Below, piece after piece: positions 33,499 to 45,189 of a stretch of DNA of 64,000 nt. The position numbers and the translations under genes were made by a program. Location: NCBI GenBank assembly GCA_947646735.1, contig CANTFK010000020.1, positions 62,001 through 126,000 of the forward strand, in the 5' to 3' direction. The number at the start of each line of letters is the position of its first letter. Position 1 is the first letter of the stretch. This DNA is from Peronospora farinosa. Taxonomy: Eukaryota > Oomycota > Peronosporomycetes > Peronosporales > Peronosporaceae. Below the pieces are notes generated by a model, which saw nothing but the letters and a program-made list of their open reading frames with translations, did no database searches and was not told the origin of the DNA.

Positions 33499-35878
33499 CT
33501 ACATGTCTGAATGAAGCAACTCACGTAAGCACATAGTCGCAAAACATCCACTGTCAAGAGAGAACGAGAGCTGCAGTAAGAGCGCTACAAGAAGAAGTAC
33601 ATTTGAGGTTCAGTAAGACATGGCATAGCAATGAAAGAAACAGCAGCACGTACACTCGTCTTGGTCTTGTTGCCAAGCCCATTCCAGGTCATGCGGGTAC
33701 GCAACCAGAGATCGGTAGGCACCTTTTAGCGTCCCCGACTCCAAGAGAGCTTTTTTCGTGCCATCTTGCTCCATGATCTAGAGTGTAAAGCAGCACAGCA
33801 TATCGCATTCAATCAACTTTACACGACTTGCACGTACTTGATAACAAGCGCAAACCTCAATACACGCGTCCTTTGTTGCGTTAGATGGGAACAACACGTT
33901 CGTTCCAGCCAGCGGTAGCAAAACTAGTCCCAGCGCCTGTTTACAAGTCTTGTTCAGCTCATTTGCTTCATCCGCAGTGACTGCTTTCACTGCTCTCCCA
34001 TTTTGGCTATCGCACTGAATCAGATCACCTTCCACAACCTTGGTTCCGTAGTGACGCAGACGAAATGACGCCATCTGATTGAAAAGTAAGCTTTGATACG
34101 CATGCATGTACATCACACGACGCGAAAATGCCACGGTTCCAACAGCTTGCTCGAATGCGTCACTTCCGTGCCGCTTTAATCCTTGAAGCACTTGATGTTC
34201 TATGGACATGCCGTGCGGCAAAACCTTGAGAGCAGTTTCAACATCACCCGACTCAAGATAAAGCCGTTTTGCTCTGCCAGTAGCCTCGAAATCTTCGTCT
34301 TTGATTGCTAAGATAAGTCTCAGAGCTTCTTCCCATTTGTTAGCAATCATCTTCTCCCCAATATGATGAGCCCTCGCCATACTCGTCGGCAGACCAACGC
34401 GTTGGAAGCCAAAGTAATTGATAAAGCCTTGATGCTCAATATTGTTTAGTGCAGACTCGAGCGTCGACCGAATAATCTCTGAAGTGCACTGCGAGTCGGA
34501 AGAAAGTCTTCGGATCGTGATTATAAACCTGTTTCCATTTGCTCCACCTAGTGACATCGGACTTTCGACATACGTAAGATTTCCCACTCGAATGGCCGCT
34601 GTCGCATTGTCTTCAGACGTATTGACGCTTAAAAGCCGATCAGACTCGATTCCACTGACTACAACGTGCTGGAATGTAATAGCTCTCTTGTCTTTCGTGC
34701 CTGCGTATGAAAATGCCGAGACTGGGCGACAAAGTCTGCGAGCTAATGTATCAAAAGCCGAGAAATGTTCGTGGTCGGTCTACAGGCATCCAAGAAACGA
34801 AAAGTGAAGAATGAAAAGGAAGGAAGGAGTGCAGCAACTACCACGAGAGGATCTCACCTTTTGCAGCACAAATCGAAGATACACTTGGGGCTGAGAGTGC
34901 TTACGCTTCTTATGGCTCTTTGGTAAAAAGTATACAACCAGGTGCTGCATACCATTTCGGGCTTCCGCCTTGGTTTTAAAGCACGCCGAGGTCTTGGCAA
35001 TCAAACGATGCAGCATCGTTCGAGCTTCTTTTGTGTCCTCATGCTCAAGCTCGAGTCCTGTACTCACATTATTGTCAGCAGCAGGTTCCACTAAGAAAGT
35101 ATAAGTCAATTCTGTCATACCTTTCGATGCCGCTGGATCATTTGCTCCTTTTCGAAGAAACGTAAGTAGACGATCACAATTCTCCAGCGTCATTCCTCCT
35201 TCTCGAAATTTCTTGTAGACAGGGTCGAATACCACCTGAATCTGCTGTGTCGTACAATCCTCCGATGAGGACACCTTGTGCATCTTGCAGTCCAGTCCTG
35301 GAAAGCAATTCTGACCAAAGGTAAGCAGTCTTCAATCAAGCAAGCCACAAACCAGAGAGCTACGTAGCATACTTGGATACAGACTTGGAGATACACTCGC
35401 TTCTGAAAATCCGTGGGCGATGCAATCACAGCATCCTCAGTCCTGCCAATTGCCACACTCTCAACATCTTCAAAGCTTTTAGCGCCAATCAACTCCATCA
35501 GCGTTCGTTGCCAGCCATTCTCAGGCTCATCAAATTGAATCCTCGTCTTCTTTTCCTTCTGTTGCGTTGCTTTCAGCTTCTTTATGATAGCTTCATATTC
35601 ACTTTTCGTTGGCAGGCAGTCCTTTTTCTCATTGAAATTCACCACTTGACCCGTTGCACTGATCTCGTGCACCCTAAAGTCCTCAGGCCTGCCATGTCCA
35701 TCAACACAATTCCATCAGTGACGTTCTTCTTACTCACTCTTTCCACCACGTACTTTGTTTTAATGTAACCGCGTACAATCAAGCGTCCTTTACAATTATC
35801 TACAAACTCTGTCATTCCAACGACACTGCCATCCAAGACTTTTGCTTTGTCTACCATTGTAGAATGAATGGTGGTCAT
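33499..35878 (-). CDS. PUS7: tRNA pseudouridine synthase PUS7 (TruD family)
   Basis: TruD-type enzyme converting uridine 13/35 in tRNAs, and sites in other RNAs, to pseudouridine; usually nuclear. Multi-exon, starting at ATG 35878. The core has the catalytic TruD motif AFSYAGTKDKRAITFQHVVV (around 34720-34680), VGNLTYVESPMSLGGANGNR, QGFINYFGFQRVGLPT (the second family motif), AFSRRVMYMHAYQSLLFNQM, and VLLPLAGTNVLFPSN. The last exons are short. The join YQ to IMEQDGTKKALLE is clear, and the final exon (33550-33499) gives CFATMCLRELL, the conserved family C-terminus. The middle exon boundaries near 35.3 and 34.8 kb were placed by protein continuity only. Confidence 0.92.
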
Positions 35879-36180
35879 GGAAGCAACAGAATGTCACAAA
35901 GCACACAGGAGATTCTGTACAGTACAATAACGAATCTGATCGCCCCAGTAACAAAGAACGACGGCTCTGTTTGTTGATGGTAGTATAAATGGCGTTCGTG
36001 TCGCTAATGTGGTGATAGACTCAGCATAGCGACAATCGCTTACAAAGATAGGTATTGGCTGTGCAGCTATTGTTCTTGCTGGAGGGTGTTGATCAACTCG
36101 GTCGATTGATCGTCTCCAATGCATACTCTACCCCTTGTAGAGTACGTCTCCCGAGTAGCAAATCTGGTTTCTACCACGTA
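35879..36180. other. Intergenic, no gene seen
   Basis: About 300 bp between the PUS7 start and the kinase stop, on the same strand. It holds only short frames with no recognisable product; it presumably contains the PUS7 promoter. Confidence 0.6.
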
Positions 36181-37449
36181 TCAAAACGAAAGAGGTTCAT
36201 CAACATCATCATCTTGGACAAGCCATGGGTGGCTTAGGGCATCTGCAATCGTTATCCGCTGCTCTGGATTCTTCTCGAGCAGTCGATGCAGCAAGTCTTG
36301 GCCTTCAGGACAGAGTGGTATCTCTCGGCCAGACTCTTCAGGACCAGGCAGGATAATCTCTGCGCGGATAATCTCATCAAAGAGTTCTTGTGTACTCTCG
36401 GATGAAAATGGCAGACTCCCGAACAAGAAAATGTAGAAAACAACACCGACAGCCCAAATATCCGCTTTGAATGGGTCATAAGGCTCACCAGAGCAACACT
36501 CCGGTGCCGAGAATTGGTAGGTTCCAACTGTGTCCGACAGAAGCACTGGTTCAGCATTGGCATGTGTTGCCCCAGTCACTCCTCCATCCTCCGTGACGTC
36601 ACTGAACGCTTTTGCACAACCAAAGTCAGTAATCTGACAGTGTCCCGAGTCGTTCAGTAGCACGTTGTCTGGCTAAACAAATCAAAATGAATCAGTACTA
36701 CGCAGTACAGCGTCAAATGCTGCACTCTATCAACTCACCTTAATGTCACGATGACAAATTCGTCGTTGATGCAAATACTGCAGACCAAGCAGGATGTCCG
36801 ACAAGTAACGCCGTGCCAGCTCTTCCGGCAATGTGCCACCCGTGACACGACTGTAAAAGTCCTTTGTATCCGGTCGAAAGACCATACATGGACCATAAGC
36901 CATGTATTCAAGCACCAGGTAGACTTTATCACTGTCATCTGCCGTGATCACTTCAAACAACAACACAATGTTGCGATGATACAGCGAGCGCATTATCTCA
37001 ATCTCCTCGTACACACGATCCATAGCTGTCACTGCACGCATCATCCTAGGTGCTGCATTTTCTTCAGCATTATCACCTCGTTCTTCTCCCACTGCAGACT
37101 CCACGTGATAATCTTTAAGTCGATGTAGCATCTTCTTGGAGAAAATCTTCATTGCAAACAGCCGCGTCTTAGGTGGTAAAGATACCGGTGGAGATACTGG
37201 CGCTAGTGCAGCATCACCATTGTCCTTAGTATCAACAGAGGCAGCAGTTTCAACTTCGTTGGTACTAGTAGAGCTTGGTATTTCGCGATTCGAGAGTCTT
37301 TCGCAGAGCTTTACTTTGCCAAATCGACCCTGACCCAACGTATGCAGTAGTTGGTAGTTGTTCACAAACTTTTCACCCATTTCCGTCTTCCTCTTCGTTA
37401 CGTAATGCGTCTCTGCGATATTCCATCGACGTGCTTTAGTGCTTGTCAT
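36181..37449 (-). CDS. CaMKK-like serine/threonine protein kinase
   Basis: 400 residues in two exons (37449-36739 and 36672-36181; GTGAGT donor, phase 0). The kinase elements are complete: the glycine loop LGQGRFGKVKL, the lysine in FAMKIFSKKML, the helix C glutamate in VYEEIEIMRSLYHRNIV, HRDIK joined to PDNVLL, ITDFGCAKAF, SAPECCSGEPYDPFKADIWA and HPWLVQDDDVD. The activation segment carries an extra Ala/Thr-rich insert (DVTEDGGVTGATHANAEP). The closest overall pattern is CaMKK/ELM-type kinases that activate AMPK-like enzymes, from ADIWAVGVVFYIFLFGSLPF, but this is inference. ATG 37449 is the first in-frame ATG. There is almost no sequence outside the kinase domain and no calmodulin-binding tail. 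Confidence 0.88.
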
Positions 37450-37613
37450 GCTATAATCAAAATGGATCACACTCTTTTTGGAGATATAAATACCATACTA
37501 AAACCGGTAGATCCTTTGTTGTTCATCATGCTCCATCGACGACAAGTCGTCAACTCTGTGTTTATATTGTTTAGCATGACACTTTTTTGATCACCGTGAC
37601 CTTCATTGCAAGT

Positions 37614-38439
37614 TTAAGCACCATATTTAGGTGCACATCCGAGACGGAATGCCATTTCTTTCATAAAAACGCGTGCGTCCATTGCTCCGTATCCGCCAAG
37701 CTTGTCAATTTCTGTTTCGTCAAACGTCTGCACGGCATCACGACGTGTCTGATCCTGGTAGAAACTAACAAACATGAGGCGCTGTAGAGCTCTCTCTTCC
37801 TTCTGTTCTGGATACTTGTGGTCCCATTTCTGATAGCTCTGCTGGGGTCGAAGAGGATGAGGATCCAACAGCTTAGACACATGTTGGCTCGCAGTTTTCA
37901 CAATGGAAACAAAGAACTTGCTGCTGCCGTCTGCTTGTTGTTGCGTTGCCAGCTCTGACACAAGCGAATAGATCCAGGAATCAGCAGGTAGTGACGAGTT
38001 CTTGGCCACCTGAACATGCACAAAGGCCAGAACCTTGGCAATCTCTGGGTCAGCCAGCAATGAAATGATCTGATTTTTCGTGTCAATTTCATGCTCGGAG
38101 ACTTGATGCACCGACATCACTCCTGCATTCTTGGCAACTTGAAGAGCGGAATCCGACGTACTGTAAAAGTAAATTGGCAGCTCCAAGGCTCTGTGGTGGT
38201 ATTACAAACATAACGGTCGGTTTAAGTAGATATTAACAAATACTGAAACGATATTTCTTGACTCACGCTTCTCCTTGACCTCCTAACAAAGCCAGCAAGT
38301 CGTTAGTCTTCGGGTCTGTCAAAATGAGAAAGCCGTTACAACCACGTGCTGCTACATCATTAAACGCAAATGAGTTAGTATCTCCCTCGCCGTCTACAAA
38401 GACGACAAGGATCTTATGCGCAAGGTGATGAGATGCCAT
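37614..38439 (-). CDS. Uncharacterised 249-residue protein
   Basis: Two exons (38439-38267 and 38190-37614, phase 2, GTGAGT donor) give 249 residues. Not recognised. The first half looks like an alpha/beta fold ([58 protein letters not shown]). The second half is helical with a charged stretch ([19 protein letters not shown]) and ends [13 protein letters not shown]. There is no signal peptide or membrane segment. It lies 164 bp upstream of the kinase gene on the same strand, with no evidence of a shared role. Confidence 0.65.
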
Positions 38440-38589
38440 TTGCTTCAAAATGGTCAAAATGGTCACAATGGCTTAATTAATTGGTCAATTGAATACAGTA
38501 AAACTGGTTTTATATACTTACCGGTATAAGAATGTCTTGTACCGGTAGGTCCATACCGGTAATGGCTACATCTGCTCATCAAAGTATCA

Positions 38590-39869
38590 AATGTCGCTCA
38601 AGCATCTCAAGTTGATCACTATCAAGCGAAACTCGTCGCTCTTAGAAGGCTACAAGCTGTTTCCCATTGCAGATAAATGGGCAGAATTGTTACCTGAACG
38701 TGTACCACTTCAATTCTCGCTCTTTCGGTACGTAAGAGGCATCTCATGGGGTCGTTTTACTCTTTAAAATGAATAATAATGTTCTCGAATGTATCAATTC
38801 ATCTCTTGTCTCTCTAGTTACTTGGGTTTCTACGTTGCATGCACTAAAAATGGTAAATCAAGTGTCGTCAAGTCTCGTGCAGTGTCGGCATTACGTGTGA
38901 CGATCCAGAATGAGGACAAGGTCGTATTTAATGAGAGAGTAAGCACTGCTTTTCCTAATGGTGTCTACTACGTTCAAGACATTCGTCTCGAGAACGCTGG
39001 TGTACATACAGTGTGTGTGACGGTAGAGGGGAAATTGGCAGATGATTTAGCACCACTTGTGCTTAAGACGCAAGTGTTTGAGTTCATGGAGCTACATGAG
39101 TGTCCGGACTTGATGAAAGGTGCTTACCAACCACTGCGAGACTTTGTACTCGAGTGCATCAAGAATGGACATCGCGAACAATTACGCAATGACTCTTTCC
39201 TTGAGTCTTACGTACGTACGAAGAAACACTCTTTGCGTAACATTGATGCAAAGGTGCGTGCTGTTGATGATAGGGTATGTAACGTCATGAGTTGTAATGG
39301 GGATTATTTGTCTTGTGGTGGTTGGTTGGTTTAGTGGTGGTTGAAAGCGTTTGTTGAACATACTCTGGATCGCGAAGAACGTCAGCGACTCCTACAGATT
39401 AATGCTACGGTCTGTCATTCAACCTCGGATTGCTTGTCATGATTTTGTGAGCTGGTCAAGCTTTATTGTACTTACCTGATGGCGTGTTTTCTTCGTTACT
39501 TGCAGATGCATTCTTGCCGAACTACACACAAGCGCAAGCAGGCCCACCCTAGTGAGTTGCCTGTACTGAACTGGTTCATTCTTCTCAACTGATACCTTTA
39601 TTTGTTATTGCCTTATAAGGCCGCACGGCAGATAAAAAGGAGCACGACAATTTGTTTGCACGTCGAAAACGTGACTGGAAGCGCGTACGTGCCGGGGACA
39701 TGCGCATGTTTACGACAGAACCACTATACGGTGAGGAACGGAGCGAGTAGTATGCAAGTAGATTGGCTGTAACTGATAGTTCGTTTATATTATCTTAGCG
39801 GGGGCGACTACTACGGTATACAGCAGCAAGGAAATGTTTCGCCAGCTAAGTCTCTACGCGCAAGTCTAA
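38590..39869 (+). CDS. Uncharacterised multi-exon protein
   Basis: Not recognised. Six exons are suggested. Exon 1 begins at an ATG near 38590 (SLKHLKLITIKRNSSLLEGY) and ends at a GTACGT. A long exon from 38818 to 39253 follows, with a beta-rich stretch (SALRVTIQNEDKVVFNERVS ... GVHTVCVTVEGKLADDLAPL) then helices. Next comes a short exon at 39335 (WWLKAFVEHTLDREERQRLL), a micro-exon (MHSCRTTHKRKQAHP), a basic exon (NLFARRKRDWKRVRAGDMRM), and a final exon ending LSLYAQV at 39869. The very basic C-terminus may bind nucleic acid, which is inference. The exact start and the exon 1 frame are the weak points. It converges with the DUF1765-like gene 77 bp away. Confidence 0.6.
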
Positions 39870-39946
39870 CTGGGTCCTGTGCACTAGCATACCAGCAAAC
39901 AGGCCGAGTGTATGTCTACAAATTACTTATCCACTCACTTGTCGGA

Positions 39947-42843
39947 TTAATCAGAAGAAAATGGCACGGAAATCGTGAACTCAAGCGACGGTGCGATCGG
40001 CATCTTGTCCGGGTCTTCAAAGGCTGCTTCGTAGTATTCCCATAATACCAACACGTATTGCGATAGCGCGCGCTCAGCATAAGACTCCAACTCACGAGAG
40101 AAGTATCGTTTTCCAGGTGCATGCAGATGCTTGCCCTTCATTTGCTCGGCAATCATTTTGAAATTCGCATCGAGCTTGCTTGCAATAGAAAGGTCCACAG
40201 ATAATTCTTCATCGACGAGGCTGTCTCGAAAGACGGCATCGCCACCGTTGCGGGTGCGTTTCAATCGTGCACTCGAGTCCCAGTTCGTGAGACGTTGAAG
40301 CGCTTTCTTACCCACAGCTGCTTTCTTCACTGGATCCATCTCGCTGTCCGCAGGCTGCAACATGGCCTGAGCCAATTCGCTCAATTGGCTTAAGTAACTG
40401 AGTGCAGGCGATGATGCCGACAAAATACCGTTAAATCTGGATGTCGGACCGGCTTCAAAAAATGGAGTCTGGGCAAGCAAAATTCGGTCAGATGCACTGG
40501 GTAGATCTAGCCGGTTCGAAGCCGATGTCTTGAACACGATCATGTAGCAGAAGATCTTTCGAATCTGCACAGTGTACCAACAGCATAACAGCAGCAAAAC
40601 GTGAGTAGCGAACACGATAAACTATCAAACCAGCAAATACGACTTACCTCTTCGTTCCAATGCAGAAAGAAATGGAAGAAATTTTCGCGTAGGATCAGTT
40701 CCGCGACGAGGCGCTTGCGGGCAGTAGTTGGCAACAAGTCGATGCAGTTGTAAATGCACGTAAGCACTTTCAGAACCGTTTGTACATGCGAGGACTGTAG
40801 GGCGCTGCGCATGCTTCTCAAAAAGTAATCTCCATCAAATGCTGCTCCAAGGCAGTGACGGACACGACCGCCACATTTCCCAATGGATGACCCAGCTTCC
40901 GTTGCAGCAGGCAATGCGGCCATTGAAGCTACCTCGAGCATTCGTTGCAAGATTCCAAACGAGTAATTAACACTCGTAGGGTCAAGGATGTTGGTGCTTT
41001 CTAAGATGATCTGCATAAATACATTCACCAGCGCTTCGTTTTTCAGTATCTCATTGCCTGCGTCTAGCACCACGTCGATTTCGCTATCCTTCCAATAGTC
41101 TTCCCAGGGATCGCTTGACTTGCCCTCGATAATGGAAAGAATGCGATTCACTGATGGCAAAGATGAAGAGCTCGTATTTCGCGCACGCCGTTGGCACATG
41201 CGCTGGAAGACGACCACATACATACGTACGAGCGCAAAATAGCCGGGAACGCAATGCCACAAAATTCGGCCATCTGCATAGCGATGATTACACCAACTGC
41301 TCACATCACTCAGCACGGCGGCCACGAAAGTCACACCCATGAGATCATCCCTTCCAGGTGATTTCACTCGTTCGATAAATAGATCAAGTCCTGCTTCAAT
41401 CTTGTCGTGACTTGTCACCCCTAGTTTCACAAACGCGTCGTTTTGCAACTTGTGTCCGATGTACAGCAAAGGAAGCTGGTAAATAAAAGTCACTTCTTGC
41501 TCCTCTCCGACGCGGTTTATTCCCTGCTGAAACACAGCCTCTAGAGTGGCGGCAACAGATTTGTCGCTAGAACCTTTTTTCAACAAATCCTGTGGAATGC
41601 CTGGTGTACTTCCACCTTTTACAGGTACCACCAGTCGACCTGTACCCCGATTCAACTTGTATTTTGAAAATGACGAGAAAATCTCGAGTTGCAAGTCGAC
41701 GCCACTAATACGATCAGGCCGACATTTTGATTCTACAATAACAAGCATTTCAAACATGGAACAAAACAGTCAGCATTCAGTCTAGCCCCGAAAATCAAGA
41801 ATATGTTACCTGAAATATCATTCCAGTGACGACGATACTGCCGAGGGCTGCGCAAACTGACAGTGCTACTCTCGCAATTCCGACGTTTTGCTTTGGCAAA
41901 ACGAGCACTACTTTTCACTCCATTCGAGTTTCCATTCCACCCATCACCGGTTCCATAATTCGCACCTTGGTTATCACTAGCTTCTCCTGCTCCCTCTATT
42001 TTTTCTGTGCATTGCAACACAGCTTCCAGTAACTTGGGCGTAGCAAAAGGAAAGCGGAAGTACACGGCAGTGTATATATGTGCAACAAAAAACCGGTATT
42101 CTTGTGCCATAAAGCGAGATTTGCGGATCTTGACCGAGCAAAAGTGCACACTTCGTTCCAATAAACGAAGATATCGTTTCGATACGAGCGAGTCCAAATG
42201 CACTTGCTGTCCATCGAGTGGATATCCCTCAAGAAATTCCACACGACGACAGATGTATACTGCTGCCTGTAGATATAGTGCTCGACAACGATTACGCACA
42301 GGCACGTGATCAACCATATCCATCAAATAGTCCCTAAAAACACATGCACACAAACCACAATATTGTAAGAAAAACACGTTCAAAAGCTTAAAATGTTGCA
42401 GTATTTCTTTACCTACCACAAATCAAGCAGCACCGTTTGTCCCACATGTAACGGTAAGATTTTGTTAAAGTACGAATGGTAAGTAAGTTTCCGGTCCCCT
42501 GAAGTTCCAGCGCTTCCTCCATTCGAAGCTTCAGCAGCTGCAGCTGTGCCAAAATCCAAGTAAAAGAAAAACGGACGTCGTAGTAAATCCAGCATTTCCA
42601 CGAGTGCAAGCATTTTCTTCTCTAGACTCCATCCATTTAGCTCTGTAGATCGCCCAGCTCCATTAAGGACCATAGACTGAGTTGGACGCATACTGCCATT
42701 ATTCGAGATGGTCGGACCTCCTGGAACGGCTGTAATCTCACGATTTTTAGCAATGCTCTTTAACTGCTGATAGAGCTGTGCATTAAAAACTAGTCGAGCT
42801 TTTTCTGGATAACCAGTGGTACGATAGAGTGTCGCGTCGGTCA
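39947..42843 (-). CDS. Large DUF1765/UPF0592-like protein
   Basis: Four exons starting at ATG 42843: exon 1 (to about 42420), exon 2 (about 42333-41810), exon 3 (from 41732, joining DIS to ESKCRPDRISG) and exon 4 (IRKIFCYMIVFKTSASNRLD to the stop at 39947). The product is roughly 880 residues, mostly helical. Stretches such as TNILDPTSVNYSFGILQRML, KVLTCIYNCIDLLPTTARKR and FFLHWNEE followed by IRKIFCYMIVF resemble the fungal UPF0592/DUF1765 proteins as I remember them; function in that family is unknown. Low-complexity Gly/Asn/Ser segments (GTGDGWNGNSNGVKSS) interrupt the N-terminal half. A family search would be needed to confirm the name. Confidence 0.65.
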
Positions 42844-43310
42844 TTAGAGGCAAAACTTACACTGTCTTGCTTTGGGTGGAAGGGGTGCTATTTTTAGTCT
42901 TTTGTGTAAAAACCTATTTTTTGTAATTAGCACGAGTTGTCTATACCATGTATTAGTATTGCGGTAATTTAAATAGTAGCTACATACTGTACACACTAGC
43001 GTAACTGTATGGGACAAAGTTACTCGACCAGTCTGGCGGAAAACGAACTTTACGTAACGCTTTACTATCGCGTTGCACGAAAAACCGAACTTACGCTATT
43101 AGATAATAATGTATATACTGAACGCCGTCCAAATGAAGTCCACAACGTAAAGCTTTCGTTGCATGGTATTAAATAGATTCTAAACCGAATAAAGCGGAGT
43201 CTTGCGTCTGTCAAGGGAGGACTGACTCCCTTCCATGAGCTAAATAAGTTGATGCACGAGTCCAATGCATTCGACCTAGTGTGTGCAACCTACTGCCCCG
43301 ATCATTCATC
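42844..43310. other. Intergenic, no gene seen
   Basis: About 470 bp of AT-rich sequence upstream of the DUF1765-like gene. Only short frames are present, and no clear promoter element was recognised. Confidence 0.55.
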
Positions 43311-43970
43311 TTACTCGCTCCAAAACTCCGAGAGATTTTCCTGTGGGATCTTGCGTGACGCGCGCAGGACGAGCATCTCTTCGCGCATGGACTCGGACAC
43401 TGCATCACATTTGCGGTCCATATCATCTGCAAAGACGACAGTGACTTCGTCACTAAATTGGACGACACGATGTGGTGGCACGAGTTCCAACTCTTGGATC
43501 TTTTCCACGAGTAAGTTGCGGCCGGCGTTGGCCTTTTGAATCACAACCTGTCGCCGCTGTTCACTAACGCTTTCAGTAGCCTTCTCGATTTTCTCTAACA
43601 CGGTGATAGCGCGCTCCCATTGATTCTGAAGCATGAGCATGAGCGCGTGCTGCCGTGAGGTCCGTAAGAATGTGAGTGCCTTGCGAACACCTTCGCAGCC
43701 AGTGACGCTGGGCCACTCCACGTCACTTACTGACGTGGCCGCCATAATCTCCTCCTGAGTCGGCTCGACAGGCAGCACCATCATCGATGGGGCGGACGAG
43801 CGTGGAGATGACTCAATCTGGCGCTTGCATACTTTAAGCAGCGCCTCGCTAGTGGCCGAGTCACGTGCAGCAGCCAAGTCCTCTACGTCAGCAACGGTTG
43901 GTAGCGACGGCTGCAAGCGCTTGAGCAGACGACGCGATAGTTCCTGGACTTGTACGACACAGGACGTCAT
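43311..43970 (-). CDS. Uncharacterised 219-residue helical protein
   Basis: Single open frame from ATG 43970 to TAA. Not recognised. It is almost wholly helical and charged: QVQELSRRLLKRLQPSLPTV at the N-terminus, then RTSRQHALMLMLQNQWERAI and VLEKIEKATESVSEQRRQVV, which read as coiled coil. It ends ASRKIPQENLSEFWSE. There is no membrane segment or signal. The size and pattern would suit a small subunit of a coiled-coil complex, but none can be named. Confidence 0.6.
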   Translation of the reverse strand: MTSCVVQVQELSRRLLKRLQPSLPTVADVEDLAAARDSATSEALLKVCKRQIESSPRSSAPSMMVLPVEPTQEEIMAATSVSDVEWPSVTGCEGVRKALTFLRTSRQHALMLMLQNQWERAITVLEKIEKATESVSEQRRQVVIQKANAGRNLLVEKIQELELVPPHRVVQFSDEVTVVFADDMDRKCDAVSESMREEMLVLRASRKIPQENLSEFWSE

Positions 43971-45189
43971 GTCGATTTTAATAGCGTCTAAGTACTCGAA
44001 CTAAAAAAAAGGGTCAAGAGTAACGAGCCACGAGTGCGACGTTCGATGTCAAATACAAAATGACAGTATAAAACAATAATAATATTTAGGCTATTGCTAA
44101 ACGAGGGGAAGCCGTCCGTCCACCTCTGATCAGCCGGTCCGACCAAGTGTTGCGCTGCGGTTGGGGCAGCATTTGTGGTCGATATTGATGCCACGACAAA
44201 ACTGGAACGGCCGTTGAGAACAGAGACGACGCTGGGATTCGGGTCGTATTCTGATGTGCCTTGCTGGCCCTACCTTGAAATTCGGGGAAAGCCGTGGAAG
44301 ACGGACGAGACTCTCTGAGTTCAACCAGACGCCAATGGCCACGGTACCTCAGGGGGTTGACTTGTGTGGGAGCAGGACTCGATTGATCAAGTCAATGGCC
44401 CACAAATCACGTCGAGAGTAGAGAAAGACGAGGTGTTACCACCTATCTCAATCTGATGGCTTAGCCAAGGTCTCACGTGAAATCACAAGAAACAGCTGCA
44501 ATCTAGAGCTGATACCGCTATTGGGCATTACCATCAGGATGGTCTTCAACATAAAGCTTGGTGTGACGAAATGAGGACCATATCAAGCTGAATCAAACAC
44601 GTCTAGCTTGGCATAGTCGCAGGGGCGAGCGAGTCAAGCCGTAATATCGCATGCGCGGATTATACGGAGAGTCCGACTAGGTCATTATACGAGAGAGTAG
44701 TACACTATCTGCTGCTTTCTAAGGAGCTGCGAAAGGCCTGCGCTCGACAATGTATGGTAGATCTCAATCCTTAAACCTTTGTGTCGTTAATAAGGCTCAT
44801 CCGACATTACTCCTCTGATGTTTATATATGCTCGCCCAAAAGCTTTTGTATATCGCCAGCTCGCTGAGTGATTCGAGCTATAAAAGTTAGCTATATAATG
44901 TTTTACAAAGTACCCACAAATTTGATATCATCGTAGCACGAGACGTGTGTTTGCGGCGTCCACACACTTAACCATCAGAACCTAGCAATCTGAAAGCGGT
45001 ACGTGTGGACCACACTGTGGTTAGCTGACCAAATCATGGTAGCGTGTCGCATAAGATGTAGATTACTTCGCTTGGTCCACCCCCTCAACCCGATGTAAAG
45101 AACTTAAGGAAGGAATATAGAGTAGACCACATTATATTAGCTACACCTCATATCGTAATAATCACAATAGCGCAGATCATTTCGTGATA
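43971..45189. other. Gene-poor intergenic stretch
   Basis: About 1.2 kb, the longest region here without a supported gene. Both strands are broken by stops. Frames at 43988-44194 and 44130-44342 (minus) are Arg/Ser-rich chance frames without family likeness. The end nearest 45190 should contain the phosphatase promoter. No mobile-element terminal repeats were noticed. Confidence 0.55.

Noticed and set aside
34442..34807. Plus-strand frame of 121 codons within PUS7
   Set aside because: It is antisense to the TruD catalytic region, which is clearly coding on the minus strand.
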